Shown here: piece by piece, positions 1-8,686 of the stretch | Position numbering within the stretch: the stretch's first letter is position 1 | Layout: every line of letters begins with the position of its first letter | DNA from: Allomuricauda sp. CAU 1633 | Lineage (GTDB): Bacteria > Bacteroidota > Bacteroidia > Flavobacteriales > Flavobacteriaceae | Reading direction: 5' to 3' | DNA length: 64,000 nt | Assembly: GCF_017313225.1 (NCBI RefSeq) | Contig: NZ_JAFLNE010000002.1 | Coordinates: 955,499 to 1,019,498, forward strand | Position numbers and translations under genes: made by a program | The notes under the pieces: generated by a model | What the model was told of the DNA's origin: nothing | What the model saw: the letters and a program-made list of their open reading frames with translations, nothing else | The model's database searches: none

Positions 1-446
1 TCATAGCTTGTATTCAATCCCGAAATACTATACTGATAGGCGTTGTTCACGGGAAGATTCTTTACATCGATTTCCAAATATCCGGTAAGTTGGTACGGAG
101 TTACAATCACTTCTTCCAATGCGTAGGCCAGTTCGGTCAAAGCAATTTTGGTATCCTTGATCTTGAACATATCATTGGTGACCCGCACTTTTTGTGATTT
201 GAATCCCAAATAACTGAGGTAAAGGGTGTCATTTACGGCAGCCTCAATGGTAAATTTCCCATTTTGGTCGGTGATAGTCCCAATTACCTGGCTCAGGTTG
301 ATGACGTGCACACTTTCCAAAGGAAAATCACTCTGTGCATTGACCACGGTAACCGTTAGTTCTTCCAGAACTGGACTTTCATCCTCGTTTTGGGCCAAGC
401 CTAGCAAAGGGATAATGGCAAAAAGTGTAAGTAGTATTCTTCTCAT
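1..446 (-). CDS. Carboxypeptidase-regulatory-like domain protein, C-terminus beyond window
   Basis: Partial leftward gene, open to the window edge. The ATG at 446 begins MRRILLTLFAIIPLLGLAQ, a signal peptide. It is followed by a CarboxypepD_reg-like beta-sandwich (about residues 30-110) with the usual 'GTITDQNGKF' and 'LYLSYLGFKSQKV' strands, ending in 'LEEVIVTPYQLTGYLEID'. This N-terminal module is known from Bacteroidota TonB-dependent receptors and from other exported proteins that lack a receptor barrel. The visible 148 residues do not decide which type this is. It is separated by about 75 bp from the helicase gene, which lies further right on the same strand and is read first. Signal peptide and domain are seen; export is inferred; specific function unknown. 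Confidence 0.75.
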   Translation of the reverse strand, partial: MRRILLTLFAIIPLLGLAQNEDESPVLEELTVTVVNAQSDFPLESVHVINLSQVIGTITDQNGKFTIEAAVNDTLYLSYLGFKSQKVRVTNDMFKIKDTKIALTELAYALEEVIVTPYQLTGYLEIDVKNLPVNNAYQYSISGLNTSY

Positions 447-521
447 GCAATCTTTGTAGGTATAAAAGTACTAAACAAAGAAAAATAAATAGGAGCCCCT
501 TACCATTTAATATAGAATTAA

Positions 522-2270
522 CTAATAAAAGCCCTGTCTCTTTTTGCCTCCTTTTTTACCGTAACCTCCTTTTTTGCCTCCTTTAAAGGATTTGTTTCCA
601 CCACTTTTGCGATTACCACGTTTCCGGTCTCTTTTTCGTCCTCCTTTACCTTGACCTCCAGGTTTTGTGGAAACTTCAACATTGATAAAGCGCCCATCTA
701 CCTTGAATTCGGTGAAGGTCTGAAGGATAAAATCCGTAAGCTGTGCATCAGAGTTGAAAAATGAGAAGCTATCCTTGGTGTCTACGTTATAAATGTCTTC
801 TTTTTCAAGATTTAAGGTGTCCCGAAGGAAATCTTTTAGCGACATCCAGTCGTAACCATCTCGTTCCCCAATGTTGATAAAATAACGTACTGAACCACTA
901 TTATCCGAGTCGGCATTTCCTTTCGATACACTTTCACGGCCACTTTCCGATGTATTTAGGTCCTTGGTCTTGCTGTAGTAATTGGAAAATTGGGTAAACT
1001 CAACAGAGACCATCTTTTTAATGAGTTCCTCTCGGTCGATACCTTCCAAAACATCATTGATGGCAGGCAAATAGGCATCAATTTCCTTGTTGATTTTGGT
1101 GTCTTTGATTCTATTGGCTAAGTGGTACAATTGTATCTCGCAGATTTCAATACCCGTTGGAATCTTTTTAGCAATAAAATCCTGCTTGACGATTTTTTCA
1201 ATGGTCTTGATTTTCCGAAGCTCGGAACGGGTAACAATAACCATTGAAATTCCAGATTTCCCAGCTCTACCGGTACGGCCACTTCGGTGGGTGTAGGTTT
1301 CAATCTCATCAGGGAGTTGGTAGTTGATCACGTGGGTCACATCATCCACATCAATACCTCTTGCCGCAACATCGGTGGCTACCAACATCTGTACTTGCTT
1401 TTTTCGGAAAGCATTCATCACCAAATCACGTTGGTTTTGGCTTAAATCGCCATGAAGTGCTCCCGCGTTGTAGCCGTCTTCAATCAATTTTTCGGCTACA
1501 CGTTGCGTATCGCGTTTGGTTCTACAAAAAACCACAGAAAAAATTCCGGGGTTGGCATCGGCTAAACGTTTCAATGCTGAGTAGCGATCACGACCACCTA
1601 CTACATAATACTCATGTTGAACGGTGGATGCTCCTGCATTTTTGGTTCCAACGGTGATTTCAACCGGTTGGTGCATGAATTTTTTAGCAATGGAAGCCAC
1701 TTCCTTCGGCATGGTTGCTGAGAACAACCACGTTAATTTTTCTTGTGGTGTGTTGGACAAAATATCCTTGATGTCTTCATAGAAGCCCATGTTCAACATT
1801 TCATCGGCTTCATCCAAAACGCAATAGTCAATCTTGGAAATGTCCACCATTCCGCGACCGATCATATCTTTCATTCGGCCAGGGGTAGCGACAACAATTT
1901 GTGCTCCTCTTTTAATTTGTTTGGCCTGTTCCGTAATGCTGGCACCGCCATAAATGGCCACAGTGCTCAGTCCTTTTACGTATTTGGAGTATAATTTGAG
2001 TTCGTTGGTAATCTGCAAACAAAGTTCACGTGTGGGGGAGAGAATCAGACCTTGGGTGGTTCTGCTCTCAGCATGTATTTTTTGAATCATGGGAAAACCA
2101 AAAGCAGCGGTTTTTCCAGTTCCTGTTTGTGCCAAGGCCACCAAATCGGTGTCTTGCTCCAATAAAATTGGGATTGATTTTTCCTGAACTTCAGAAGGGG
2201 TTTCAAATCCAAGATCGGAAATAGCATCCAATAGGGGTTGATCCAACCCCAAGGCTTCAAATTTTGTCAT
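522..2270 (-). CDS. DEAD-box ATP-dependent RNA helicase with DbpA-type C-terminal domain
   Basis: Predicted RNA unwinding enzyme for ribosome assembly or mRNA turnover in the cytoplasm. Numbering from the ATG at 2270 (582 aa): Q-motif near 5-32, Walker A AQTGTGKT 47-54, PTREL near 79, TPGR near 129, DEAD 153-156, SAT 184-186, ATDVAARGID near 298, and HRSGRTGRAG 328-337. A DbpA-like RNA-binding fold follows around 470-545. The tail is rich in Gly, Lys and Arg, as in cold-shock helicases of Bacteroidota. The open frame extends eight codons upstream to 2294, but MTKFEALGL matches the usual start of the family. A TACATTTG box on the minus strand at 2381-2388 could be its promoter. Family assignment is firm; the RNA substrate is not visible. 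Confidence 0.95.
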   Translation of the reverse strand: MTKFEALGLDQPLLDAISDLGFETPSEVQEKSIPILLEQDTDLVALAQTGTGKTAAFGFPMIQKIHAESRTTQGLILSPTRELCLQITNELKLYSKYVKGLSTVAIYGGASITEQAKQIKRGAQIVVATPGRMKDMIGRGMVDISKIDYCVLDEADEMLNMGFYEDIKDILSNTPQEKLTWLFSATMPKEVASIAKKFMHQPVEITVGTKNAGASTVQHEYYVVGGRDRYSALKRLADANPGIFSVVFCRTKRDTQRVAEKLIEDGYNAGALHGDLSQNQRDLVMNAFRKKQVQMLVATDVAARGIDVDDVTHVINYQLPDEIETYTHRSGRTGRAGKSGISMVIVTRSELRKIKTIEKIVKQDFIAKKIPTGIEICEIQLYHLANRIKDTKINKEIDAYLPAINDVLEGIDREELIKKMVSVEFTQFSNYYSKTKDLNTSESGRESVSKGNADSDNSGSVRYFINIGERDGYDWMSLKDFLRDTLNLEKEDIYNVDTKDSFSFFNSDAQLTDFILQTFTEFKVDGRFINVEVSTKPGGQGKGGRKRDRKRGNRKSGGNKSFKGGKKGGYGKKGGKKRQGFY

Positions 2271-2380
2271 AGCGGTGTATACCTTAAATCGCAAATATGT
2301 TGTGTTGCATAGAGCGATTCCTGTATAACCTTTAAGCCCAGCGCAACACCTTGCCCATACCGGCGGCGTTAATAAAGCGG

Positions 2381-2388
2381 CAAATGTA
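2381..2388 (-). promoter_or_regulatory. Possible -7 box (TACATTTG) for the DEAD-box helicase
   Basis: The minus strand reads TACATTTG, which fits the flavobacterial -7 consensus TAnnTTTG. It lies about 110 nt upstream of the helicase ATG, in the gap after rdgB. No TTG is visible at the expected distance, so this is a weak call. Confidence 0.3.
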
Positions 2389-2410
2389 CGCTAAATTTAT
2401 ACGGTGGCGA

Positions 2411-2992
2411 CTATAAAGTCCTGTTTTTTAAAAAGTTTACCAATTTCTGAATGGCTCTTCCACGATGGCTTATGGCATTTTTGGTTTCCGAAGAAAGTTC
2501 CCCAAACGTTTGGTTATATCCATTGGGTTTAAAAATAGGATCGTAGCCAAATCCCCCTAAACCGTACTGCTCAGTGGTGATGGTGCCTTCCACAATGCCA
2601 TCAAACGTATAGCTTACCCCTTCAAGATTCAGATGGATGACCGTTTTGAAGTGGGCTTGGCGGTTTTCTTTCCCATCCAATTCCAATAAAAGCTTGGTCA
2701 TATTATCTACAGCATTTTTTTGCTCACCAGCATATCGAGCAGAATAAACACCTGGTGCTCCATCCAAAGTATTGACCAATAAACCCGTATCGTCCGAAAA
2801 GCAATCCAAACCATAGGTTTGGGTAACAAAATCGGCCTTAATTTTGGCATTTTCCTCTAAGGTCTCGCCAGTTTCTGGAATTTCGTTAAAGCACTGGATG
2901 TCTTTTAGGGAAAGTAGTTCAATGGATTCGGGAAGTAGCTGTTGGACTTCCTTTAATTTATGGTCGTTATGGGTTGCAAAAATGAGTTTCAA
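2411..2992 (-). CDS. rdgB: Non-canonical purine NTP pyrophosphatase (RdgB/HAM1)
   Basis: Hydrolyses dITP, ITP and XTP to monophosphates so that deaminated purines stay out of DNA and RNA; cytosolic dimer. The 193-residue length is typical. Seen motifs: N-terminal '[13 protein letters not shown]' (nucleotide-binding T/SxNxxK type), central '[16 protein letters not shown]' with the conserved acidic pair and 'YSARYAG', then '[10 protein letters not shown]' and 'SHRGRAI' near the C-terminus. All are hallmarks of the Ham1 family. It reads leftward toward the helicase with a gap of about 140 bp. A TATTTTTG box lies about 25 nt upstream of the ATG (minus strand, 3018-3025), giving a short leader. 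Confidence 0.96.
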   Translation of the reverse strand: MKLIFATHNDHKLKEVQQLLPESIELLSLKDIQCFNEIPETGETLEENAKIKADFVTQTYGLDCFSDDTGLLVNTLDGAPGVYSARYAGEQKNAVDNMTKLLLELDGKENRQAHFKTVIHLNLEGVSYTFDGIVEGTITTEQYGLGGFGYDPIFKPNGYNQTFGELSSETKNAISHRGRAIQKLVNFLKNRTL

Positions 2993-3052
2993 AGCGACTA
3001 ATGATTCAATTGCGCATCAAAAATAGTAATTTCGAAATGTAAACTTTGAAGT

Positions 3053-3505
3053 ATGAAATTTTGGATACCACCTGCATTGGTGATGGTGATTTTTGGAGGA
3101 TTTATGTACCTGTTGGCTCGGTTTCTTCCGTTTGGGAGTTTTAACTTTTTTGGCAGAGAGGAACTTGCCTACTTTCTTTTTGGGTTGGGATTTTTGGTCA
3201 TTTTGATAGCAGTGGTCCAGTTTGGCAAAAAACGGACAACCACTGATCCTTTACATTTGGAAAAAGCAAGCAGTTTGGTCGTAAAAGGTATTTACAACTT
3301 CACTCGAAATCCCATGTATTTGGGGATGTTGTTATTTTTGCTGGCATTTGGATTGAAACTGGGCAATGCCTTCAACACGCTTTTGGCTGCGGGTTTTGTG
3401 TATTGGATAAACCATTTTCAGATCATACCGGAAGAAAAAGTGCTATTGGAAAAGTTCGGCAAGGAGTATACGCTCTACTGTAAGCTCACACGTAGGTGGT
3501 TTTGA
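3053..3505 (+). CDS. Isoprenylcysteine/phospholipid methyltransferase-family membrane protein
   Basis: A 150-residue integral membrane protein with about four hydrophobic segments (roughly 5-25, 35-55, 95-115 and a short one near 118-130). The segment 'NFTRNPMYLGMLLFLLAFG' and the later 'PEEKVLLEKFGKEY' are the ICMT/PEMT signature: the Arg-Asn-Pro-Met-Tyr stretch and the acidic-aromatic pair that bind S-adenosylmethionine. Bacterial members of this size are widespread and mostly uncharacterised; their substrates may be lipids or small isoprenoids. The gene is divergent from rdgB, with about 60 bp between the two starts, and is followed by a low-complexity spacer. The family is clear; the reaction is inferred and the substrate unknown. 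Confidence 0.8.
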   Translation: MKFWIPPALVMVIFGGFMYLLARFLPFGSFNFFGREELAYFLFGLGFLVILIAVVQFGKKRTTTDPLHLEKASSLVVKGIYNFTRNPMYLGMLLFLLAFGLKLGNAFNTLLAAGFVYWINHFQIIPEEKVLLEKFGKEYTLYCKLTRRWF

Positions 3506-3508
3506 TGT

Positions 3509-3595
3509 TTGAAGTCAGAAGTCAGAAGTCAGAAGTCAGAGGTCAGAAGTAGGGTATTTGAACTTGAACTTGATTCTTGAACTTGATCTTTATGT
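3509..3595. repeat. Low-complexity spacer repeat, 7-bp then 6-bp units
   Basis: Starting just after the methyltransferase stop codon are six units of the AGAAGTC type (3511-3551), then a 6-bp stretch of the type GAACTT GAACTT GATTCTT GAACTT (about 3560-3590). The same kinds of unit occur at several other gene ends in this window. No coding potential. Confidence 0.8.
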
Positions 3596-3751
3596 ATCAC
3601 CTCATTGCAAAACGATGAGTTTTAGGTACCATTTGAAACAAATCGTAGCGGATTTTTGATTTATCCACAAATGTGTAAGGTTTTTGATAACTTCCGATTA
3701 TAAGGATGGAATTAATGTTTAATTTTACGCCTTAATTTTTTGTAGCTATCC

Positions 3752-5644
3752 ATGGTGGAAACAGGGCGCAAATATGTTTTTGATTTTGACAGTACCCTTA
3801 CTCGGGTAGAGGCGTTGGATGTGCTGGCGGAGATGACCCTTCAGGGCAACCCTAAAAGGGAAGAGATTGTTGCTGAAATACAGCATATTACCAATTTGGG
3901 GATTGATGGTGACATCTCGTTTACAGAATCCCTGGAACGAAGAATTCGTCTATTAAAGGCCCATAAGAGCGATTTGGAAAAGTTGGTGGTCGAACTCCGG
4001 CAAAAAATCTCTAAATCCATTGCAACAAACAAGGACTTCTTCCATGAATTTTCTGAAGATATTTATGTGATATCCTGTGGATTCAAGGAGTTTATTGACC
4101 CTATTGTTGAGGAGTACAACATCCCTTCGGACCGCGTTTACGCCAATACCTTTACCTTTGATGAAGAAGGGAACATTACTGGGTTTGACGAGACCAATGT
4201 GTTGGCTTCCCACAATGGAAAAATAGAGTGCTTAAAACGACTTGATTTGGACGGAGAGGTCCAGGTCATTGGAGATGGCTACAGTGATTATGTGATGCGT
4301 GAAGCTGGAATAGCCCATAAGTTTTTTGCGTATACTGAAAATGTGCATCGTGAAAAGGCTACGAACAATGCCGACCACGTTGCGCCTAACTTAGATGAAT
4401 TTTTATTTGTGAACGATTTACCAAGAAACCTATCCTATCCCAAAAATAGGATCAAGATCCTTTTACTGGAAAATGTACACCCGGCCGCTTTTGAGAATCT
4501 TTCGGAAGAAGGCTTTTCTGTTGAACTTGTAAAGCACAGTCTTCCCGAAGAAGAGCTCATTGAGCGCATCAAGGGCGTGCATGTTTTGGGAATCCGCTCC
4601 AAGACCCAAGTGACCCAAAAGGTTTTGGATGCCGCCAACAAATTATTGGTGGTAGGTGCGTTTTGTATTGGAACTACCCAGATTGACTTGGAATATAGCA
4701 AGAAAAAAGGGGTGGTGGTTTTCAATGCGCCTTACAGCAACACGCGTTCTGTAGTGGAACTCGCTATAGGGCAGACCATCATGCTAATGCGTAGCATTTT
4801 TCCGCGTAGTACAGAGATTCACAACGGTGAATGGAACAAAACAGCCGCAGGGTCACAAGAAGTACGTGGCAAAAACCTTGGGATTGTTGGTTATGGTAAC
4901 ATTGGTAAGCAAATGTCCGTTTTAGCCGAAGCCATGGGGATGAAGGTGTATTATTACGATGTAAATGACCAATTGGCTCTTGGTAACGCGGTTAAATGCA
5001 GTACTTTGGAAGACCTTTTGTCCATTTCGGATGTAGTTACGCTTCATGTGGATGATAACAAGGCCAACAAAAACTTTATCGGGGAACGCGAGATCAACCA
5101 AATGAAAGATGGTGCCAAGCTCATTAATCTTTCTAGAGGTTTTGTGGTGGATATTGATGCTTTGGCTGCCGCTTTAAAAAGTGGAAAATTGGGTGGGGCT
5201 GCTATTGATGTGTATCCGTCCGAACCACGTAGCAACGGCGAATTCTCAACGCCTCTACAAGGTTTGTCCAATGTTATTTTGACCCCGCATATTGGGGGAA
5301 GTACGGAAGAGGCCCAACGGGATATAGCGGATTTTGTCCCCAATAAGATTATGGATTACATCAATTCTGGAAACACAGTTGATGCTGTGAATTTCCCGAA
5401 TATCAGATTGCCTAAACAGAATAAGGCACACCGATTCTTACATATCCATAAAAATGTACCGGGAATCATGGCCAAGATTAATGAGGTATTGGCCAAATAT
5501 GGCTTGAACATTACCGGACAATACCTGTCCACCGACCCAGAAGTGGGCTACGTAATCACTGATTTGGATAAGGAATATGACAAAGAGGTGGTTAAGGCAC
5601 TGAAAAATGTGGAGAACACGATTAAGTTCAGGGTACTTTATTAG
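3752..5644 (+). CDS. serA: Fused phosphoserine phosphatase (HAD) - D-3-phosphoglycerate dehydrogenase
   Basis: Serine biosynthesis: the dehydrogenase half oxidises 3-phosphoglycerate with NAD, and the HAD half looks like the phosphatase that releases serine. The protein is 630 residues, about 220 longer than a plain SerA with one ACT domain. Residues 1-215 are a SerB-like HAD: nucleophile motif DFDST 11-15, 'VISCGFKEF' near 100, and 'VIGDGYSDY' near 174 with metal-binding acids. Residues 230-540 are a 2-hydroxyacid dehydrogenase with Rossmann motif 'GIVGYGNIGK' and 'PHIGGSTEEA' carrying the catalytic His. Residues 555-630 are an ACT domain ('NVPGIMAKINEVL') for likely serine feedback. The intermediate transaminase step (SerC) is not encoded here. 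The fusion is seen directly; activity of both halves is inferred from intact motifs. Confidence 0.93.
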   Translation: MVETGRKYVFDFDSTLTRVEALDVLAEMTLQGNPKREEIVAEIQHITNLGIDGDISFTESLERRIRLLKAHKSDLEKLVVELRQKISKSIATNKDFFHEFSEDIYVISCGFKEFIDPIVEEYNIPSDRVYANTFTFDEEGNITGFDETNVLASHNGKIECLKRLDLDGEVQVIGDGYSDYVMREAGIAHKFFAYTENVHREKATNNADHVAPNLDEFLFVNDLPRNLSYPKNRIKILLLENVHPAAFENLSEEGFSVELVKHSLPEEELIERIKGVHVLGIRSKTQVTQKVLDAANKLLVVGAFCIGTTQIDLEYSKKKGVVVFNAPYSNTRSVVELAIGQTIMLMRSIFPRSTEIHNGEWNKTAAGSQEVRGKNLGIVGYGNIGKQMSVLAEAMGMKVYYYDVNDQLALGNAVKCSTLEDLLSISDVVTLHVDDNKANKNFIGEREINQMKDGAKLINLSRGFVVDIDALAAALKSGKLGGAAIDVYPSEPRSNGEFSTPLQGLSNVILTPHIGGSTEEAQRDIADFVPNKIMDYINSGNTVDAVNFPNIRLPKQNKAHRFLHIHKNVPGIMAKINEVLAKYGLNITGQYLSTDPEVGYVITDLDKEYDKEVVKALKNVENTIKFRVLY

Positions 5645-5842
5645 GAAGCTCAAGTGTCAAGTATCAAGAGTCAAGACTCAAGGAATCAAGACGAAAGAGA
5701 AAAGACACGAGACAATACTCAATAACCTAATAACTGAGTAACACAGTAATCGAATAACCGGTCAACAAATCCCAAAAACAAGCTAAAGTTCAAGAACTAA
5801 TAGACTGTCTTTTCTCTTGAATCTTTGAGCGAAGCGGTCTTG
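5645..5842. repeat. Low-complexity intergenic repeat between serA and rlmH
   Basis: The gap between two convergent genes is filled with 7-bp units of the type CAAGTGT CAAGTAT CAAGAGT CAAGACT, then AATAACC TAATAAC units, and ends with a 15-bp motif AGCGAAGCGGTCTTG (5828-5842). That motif recurs exactly at 41183-41197. No gene or clear terminator is visible. Confidence 0.8.
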
Positions 5843-5856
5843 AGTTTGAACTTTTA

Positions 5857-6330
5857 TCATTGATGATGATACGGCTCGTTCCGTAAAATAGTGAACCCTC
5901 GATACAACTGTTCCACCATAAACAAACGTACCATCTGATGGGAAAAGGTCATTTTGGAAAGGCTTATTTTCCCATTGGCTCTAGCGTACACGGTTTCACT
6001 GAAACCATACGGGCCCCCAATCGCCAAAACCAAGTTTTTGATGCCACTGTTCATCTTCTTCTGAAGGAATTGGGAAAACTCAACAGAAGTGTACTGTTTT
6101 CCACGTTCATCAAGAAGCACTAAGATGTCTGAGGATTGAAGTTGACCCAATATCAATTCACCTTCTTTCTCCTTTTGTTGGGCCTCGGAAAGGTTTTTGC
6201 TGTTTTTGATGTCGGGAATAATTTGGAACTGGAACTTTATATAATGTTGTAACCGCTTCTCATAAATTGATATAAGTTGTTCCAAGTCAGAACTATCCGT
6301 TTTTCCAATGGCAATCAAAGTAATCTGCAT
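5857..6330 (-). CDS. rlmH: 23S rRNA pseudouridine-1915 N3-methyltransferase RlmH
   Basis: SPOUT-class enzyme that methylates pseudouridine 1915 in helix 69 of 23S rRNA on assembled ribosomes. The 157-residue length matches the family. Seen motifs: N-terminal 'ITLIAIGKT', the S-adenosylmethionine knot around 'LVLAIGGPYGFSE', and the C-terminal signature 'SLSKMTFSHQMVRLFMVEQL' with 'YRGFTILRNEPYHH'. The frame could begin at a TTG at 6336, but the ATG at 6330 gives the expected MQITLIAIG start. A TATTTTTG box ends only 3 nt before this ATG with a TTG 22 nt further up, which suggests a leaderless transcript. It converges on serA. Confidence 0.96.
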   Translation of the reverse strand: MQITLIAIGKTDSSDLEQLISIYEKRLQHYIKFQFQIIPDIKNSKNLSEAQQKEKEGELILGQLQSSDILVLLDERGKQYTSVEFSQFLQKKMNSGIKNLVLAIGGPYGFSETVYARANGKISLSKMTFSHQMVRLFMVEQLYRGFTILRNEPYHHQ

Positions 6331-6333
6331 ACC

Positions 6334-6366
6334 CAAAAATAAGGTTTAAAGTGAAATACATCGCAA
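6334..6366 (-). promoter_or_regulatory. Promoter of rlmH (TTG-22-TATTTTTG), leaderless type
   Basis: On the minus strand TTG (6364-6366) and TATTTTTG (6334-6341) are 22 nt apart, matching the flavobacterial sigma consensus TTG-N17-23-TAnnTTTG. The box is only 3 nt from the rlmH ATG, so transcription would begin at or next to the start codon. Confidence 0.55.
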
Positions 6367-6422
6367 TGGGAATCGTGGAGAAGCAGCAATGTTTTTACTA
6401 TTTTCGTTAAAACCACTGTTGG

Positions 6423-7280
6423 ATGATATCCGAAGAACAATTTCAAAACGAACTTGATTTAATCATAGCCAATGCAATTCGGGAAGATATAGGTGATGGC
6501 GACCACAGTTCCTTGGCCTGTATTCCTACTTCAGCGACTGGAAAGGCCAAATTATTGGTCAAAGACGAAGGCATTATTGCCGGTGTTGATTTTGCAAAGC
6601 AGGTGTTCCAAAAAGTTGACCCTGAATTGCAAGTTGAGGTATTGATAACCGATGGCAGCCTTGTAAAATATGGAGATATTGTTTTTTATGTGGAGGGAAG
6701 CTCCCAAAACATTTTAAAGGCCGAACGCTTGGTACTCAATGCCATGCAGCGGATGAGTGCCATAGCCACCAAAACCAAACAATATGTTGACCTTTTGGAA
6801 GGAACAGGCACCAAAATTTTGGATACCCGAAAAACCACTCCAGGAATCAGGGCACTGGAGAAATGGGCTGTTAAAATTGGGGGAGGGGAGAACCACCGAT
6901 TTGCTTTGTATGATATGATCATGCTCAAAGACAACCATATCGACTTTGCTGGGGGTATTACCAAAGCCATCCAGAAAACGCAACAGTATTTGAAGGAAAG
7001 CAGCAAAGATTTAAAAATTATTGTGGAGGCCCGGAATTTGAATGAGGTCGAAGAAATTCTCCAATCCCAAGGGGTGTACCGCATTCTGTTGGACAATTTT
7101 AATTACGAGGACACTAAAAAAGCGGTCAATTTGATTGGAGATCAATGCCTTACCGAGTCCTCTGGTGGAATCAATGAAGATACCATCCGAAAATATGCTG
7201 AATGTGGGGTAGATTATATTTCCTCTGGGGCATTGACCCATTCCGTTTACAATATGGACCTAAGTTTAAAAGCCGTTTAA
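6423..7280 (+). CDS. nadC: Quinolinate phosphoribosyltransferase (nicotinate-nucleotide pyrophosphorylase)
   Basis: Converts quinolinate and PRPP to nicotinate mononucleotide, the last de novo step before NAD; cytosolic. The 285-residue length is normal. Seen: 'IREDIGDGDHSS' near 19 with the conserved acidic start, 'LNAMQRMSAIAT' near 103, the active-site block 'DTRKTTPGIRALEKWAVKIG' near 133, 'NHRFALYDMIMLKDNH' near 157, and the C-terminal 'SSGGINEDTI' and 'YISSGALTHS' loops. All catalytic Arg, Lys and His positions of the family are present. The stop codon is directly followed by the ATG of the next gene, so it heads a rightward run that ends with priA. Confidence 0.96.
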   Translation: MISEEQFQNELDLIIANAIREDIGDGDHSSLACIPTSATGKAKLLVKDEGIIAGVDFAKQVFQKVDPELQVEVLITDGSLVKYGDIVFYVEGSSQNILKAERLVLNAMQRMSAIATKTKQYVDLLEGTGTKILDTRKTTPGIRALEKWAVKIGGGENHRFALYDMIMLKDNHIDFAGGITKAIQKTQQYLKESSKDLKIIVEARNLNEVEEILQSQGVYRILLDNFNYEDTKKAVNLIGDQCLTESSGGINEDTIRKYAECGVDYISSGALTHSVYNMDLSLKAV

Positions 7281-8261
7281 ATGTCTGTAGCCATAGAAGA
7301 GCAATTAGAAAAAATACCCGTCATCAATTGGTTGGTACGGTTATTAAAAAACATAAAGCTAAAGGCTTTCGAGGGGCTCTCTTTTTACGATTTAATGGAA
7401 ATGTATGTGGTTGGTATCGTAAAAGGTGCCGTATCTACCCGTGCCAGTTCCATCGCATTTAGCGTTTTTATGGCCTTGTTTCCCTTGCTCATTTTTATGG
7501 TGACGCTCATTCCTTTCGTGATTCCGTATGTGCGAGTGGGAAATGAAAACTTTGACGCCCAGTTTCTCCTTTTTTTGGAATCTTTTCTGCCGTCTGCCAC
7601 TGGAGATTACTTTGGGGACATCTATCAGCAGATTAAAGATCAAAAGCAAGGAGGGTTGCTATCCTCTGCTTTCTTGGTTTCCATTTTTTTGGTGGCCAAT
7701 GGGGTAAATGCCATTTTTGGAGGGTTTGAAAACTCGTACCATGTAGAGTTGACCCGGAATTTTTTTCGTCAATATGCCTACGCCTTAATGGTAGGGTTGA
7801 TTCTTTCCATTTTATTGATTGTGGGAGCTGTGGCCTTTGTGTATTTTGAGTTCTATATTGTGGAATATACCAGTGAGTACTTTGGAAAGACCTTTGGGAC
7901 CGATATTGAAAAAGGGGACACGGTGGGAATCCAATTGGCCAAAATCCTGTTTTTTATGGTGCTCTCATATTTGACCACGTCCATACTATACTTTTTTGGA
8001 ACGGCTGAAGGACGCAAGGCTAGATTCTTTTCAGCAGGTGCCTTAATGACCACCCTGCTGTTTGTGCTCACCTCATATCTTTTCGGGATTTATGTAGAAA
8101 AGTTTGCCCGATATAACGAACTTTATGGGGCGCTGGGAGGATTGTTGATTTTGATGGTGTTCATTTGGCTGAATTCCAATATTCTCCTATTGGGATTTGA
8201 ACTGAATGCCACCCTTAATTCATTAAAAAAACAGCATGAAAAGCAAAAAGATGTCCCTTAA
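7281..8261 (+). CDS. YihY/BrkB-family inner membrane protein
   Basis: A 326-residue membrane protein with about six hydrophobic segments (roughly 60-90, 125-150, 165-195, 225-245, 255-275, 285-310). The segment 'RASSIAFSVFMALFPLLIF' is the conserved first helix region of the YihY/virulence-factor BrkB family (formerly annotated as tRNA-processing RNase BN). The C-terminal 'GALGGLLILMVFIWLNSNILLLG' block is also characteristic. The biochemical role of the family is unsettled; transport has been proposed. It starts at the base after the nadC stop and overlaps the next gene by 26 bp, so translational coupling is likely. Confidence 0.88.
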   Translation: MSVAIEEQLEKIPVINWLVRLLKNIKLKAFEGLSFYDLMEMYVVGIVKGAVSTRASSIAFSVFMALFPLLIFMVTLIPFVIPYVRVGNENFDAQFLLFLESFLPSATGDYFGDIYQQIKDQKQGGLLSSAFLVSIFLVANGVNAIFGGFENSYHVELTRNFFRQYAYALMVGLILSILLIVGAVAFVYFEFYIVEYTSEYFGKTFGTDIEKGDTVGIQLAKILFFMVLSYLTTSILYFFGTAEGRKARFFSAGALMTTLLFVLTSYLFGIYVEKFARYNELYGALGGLLILMVFIWLNSNILLLGFELNATLNSLKKQHEKQKDVP

Positions 8262-8685
8262 ATGGATACTGCCACTGTTTTTTCTTGTTTTTCAAGCGGT
8301 ATCAGGACAAACCGTATTTGGAAAGTGGAGAACCGTTGATGACCGAAGCGGAATAGCCAAGGCCATTGTTCATATCTACAATGAGAATGGGCTGCTACAG
8401 GCCAAAATTGTGCAGGTTTTGGAAAAGGGCAAGGAAGATGCCATCTGCACAAAGTGCGATGACGAATTCAAAAATAAGCCCATTTTAGGCATGCATATTT
8501 TTCAAGACCTTGAAAAAAATCACAAGGACGAATATAAAGGGAACAAGATGTTGGACCCAGAACACGGTATGAAATTTCGAGGCAAGCTGTGGCTGGACCC
8601 CGATAATGACAATCAATTGAAAGTACGGGGATATTTGGCCTTTTTGTATCGAACACAGACTTGGTATCGGGTTAAGGAGGAATAA
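8236..8685 (+). CDS. DUF2147 secreted protein
   Basis: 149 residues with a signal peptide (about 1-24, ending 'FQAVSGQ'), so periplasmic. The mature part 'VFGKWRTVDDRSGIAKAIV...' and 'LGMHIFQDLEK', then 'DPEHGMKFRGKLWLD' and 'LKVRGYLAFLYRTQTWYRV' match DUF2147, a beta-barrel lipocalin-like domain of unknown function found in many Proteobacteria and Bacteroidota. A Cys-x2-Cys pair ('CTKCDDEF') is also present, as in relatives. It overlaps yihY by 26 bp; the alternative in-frame ATG at 8251 would reduce the overlap to 11 bp. The family is recognised; the function is unknown. Confidence 0.85.
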   Translation: MKSKKMSLKWILPLFFLVFQAVSGQTVFGKWRTVDDRSGIAKAIVHIYNENGLLQAKIVQVLEKGKEDAICTKCDDEFKNKPILGMHIFQDLEKNHKDEYKGNKMLDPEHGMKFRGKLWLDPDNDNQLKVRGYLAFLYRTQTWYRVKEE

Positions 8686-8686
8686 T

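Noticed and set aside
226..459. 77-codon rightward frame near the window start
   Set aside because: Antisense to the partial regulatory-domain gene at 1-446, which has a signal peptide and a recognisable domain.
3661..3669. Perfect DnaA-box sequence TTATCCACA upstream of serA
   Set aside because: Single copy; the same 9-mer also occurs inside genes (around 23416 and 32688), and no cluster, AT-rich unwinding element or origin context is seen.
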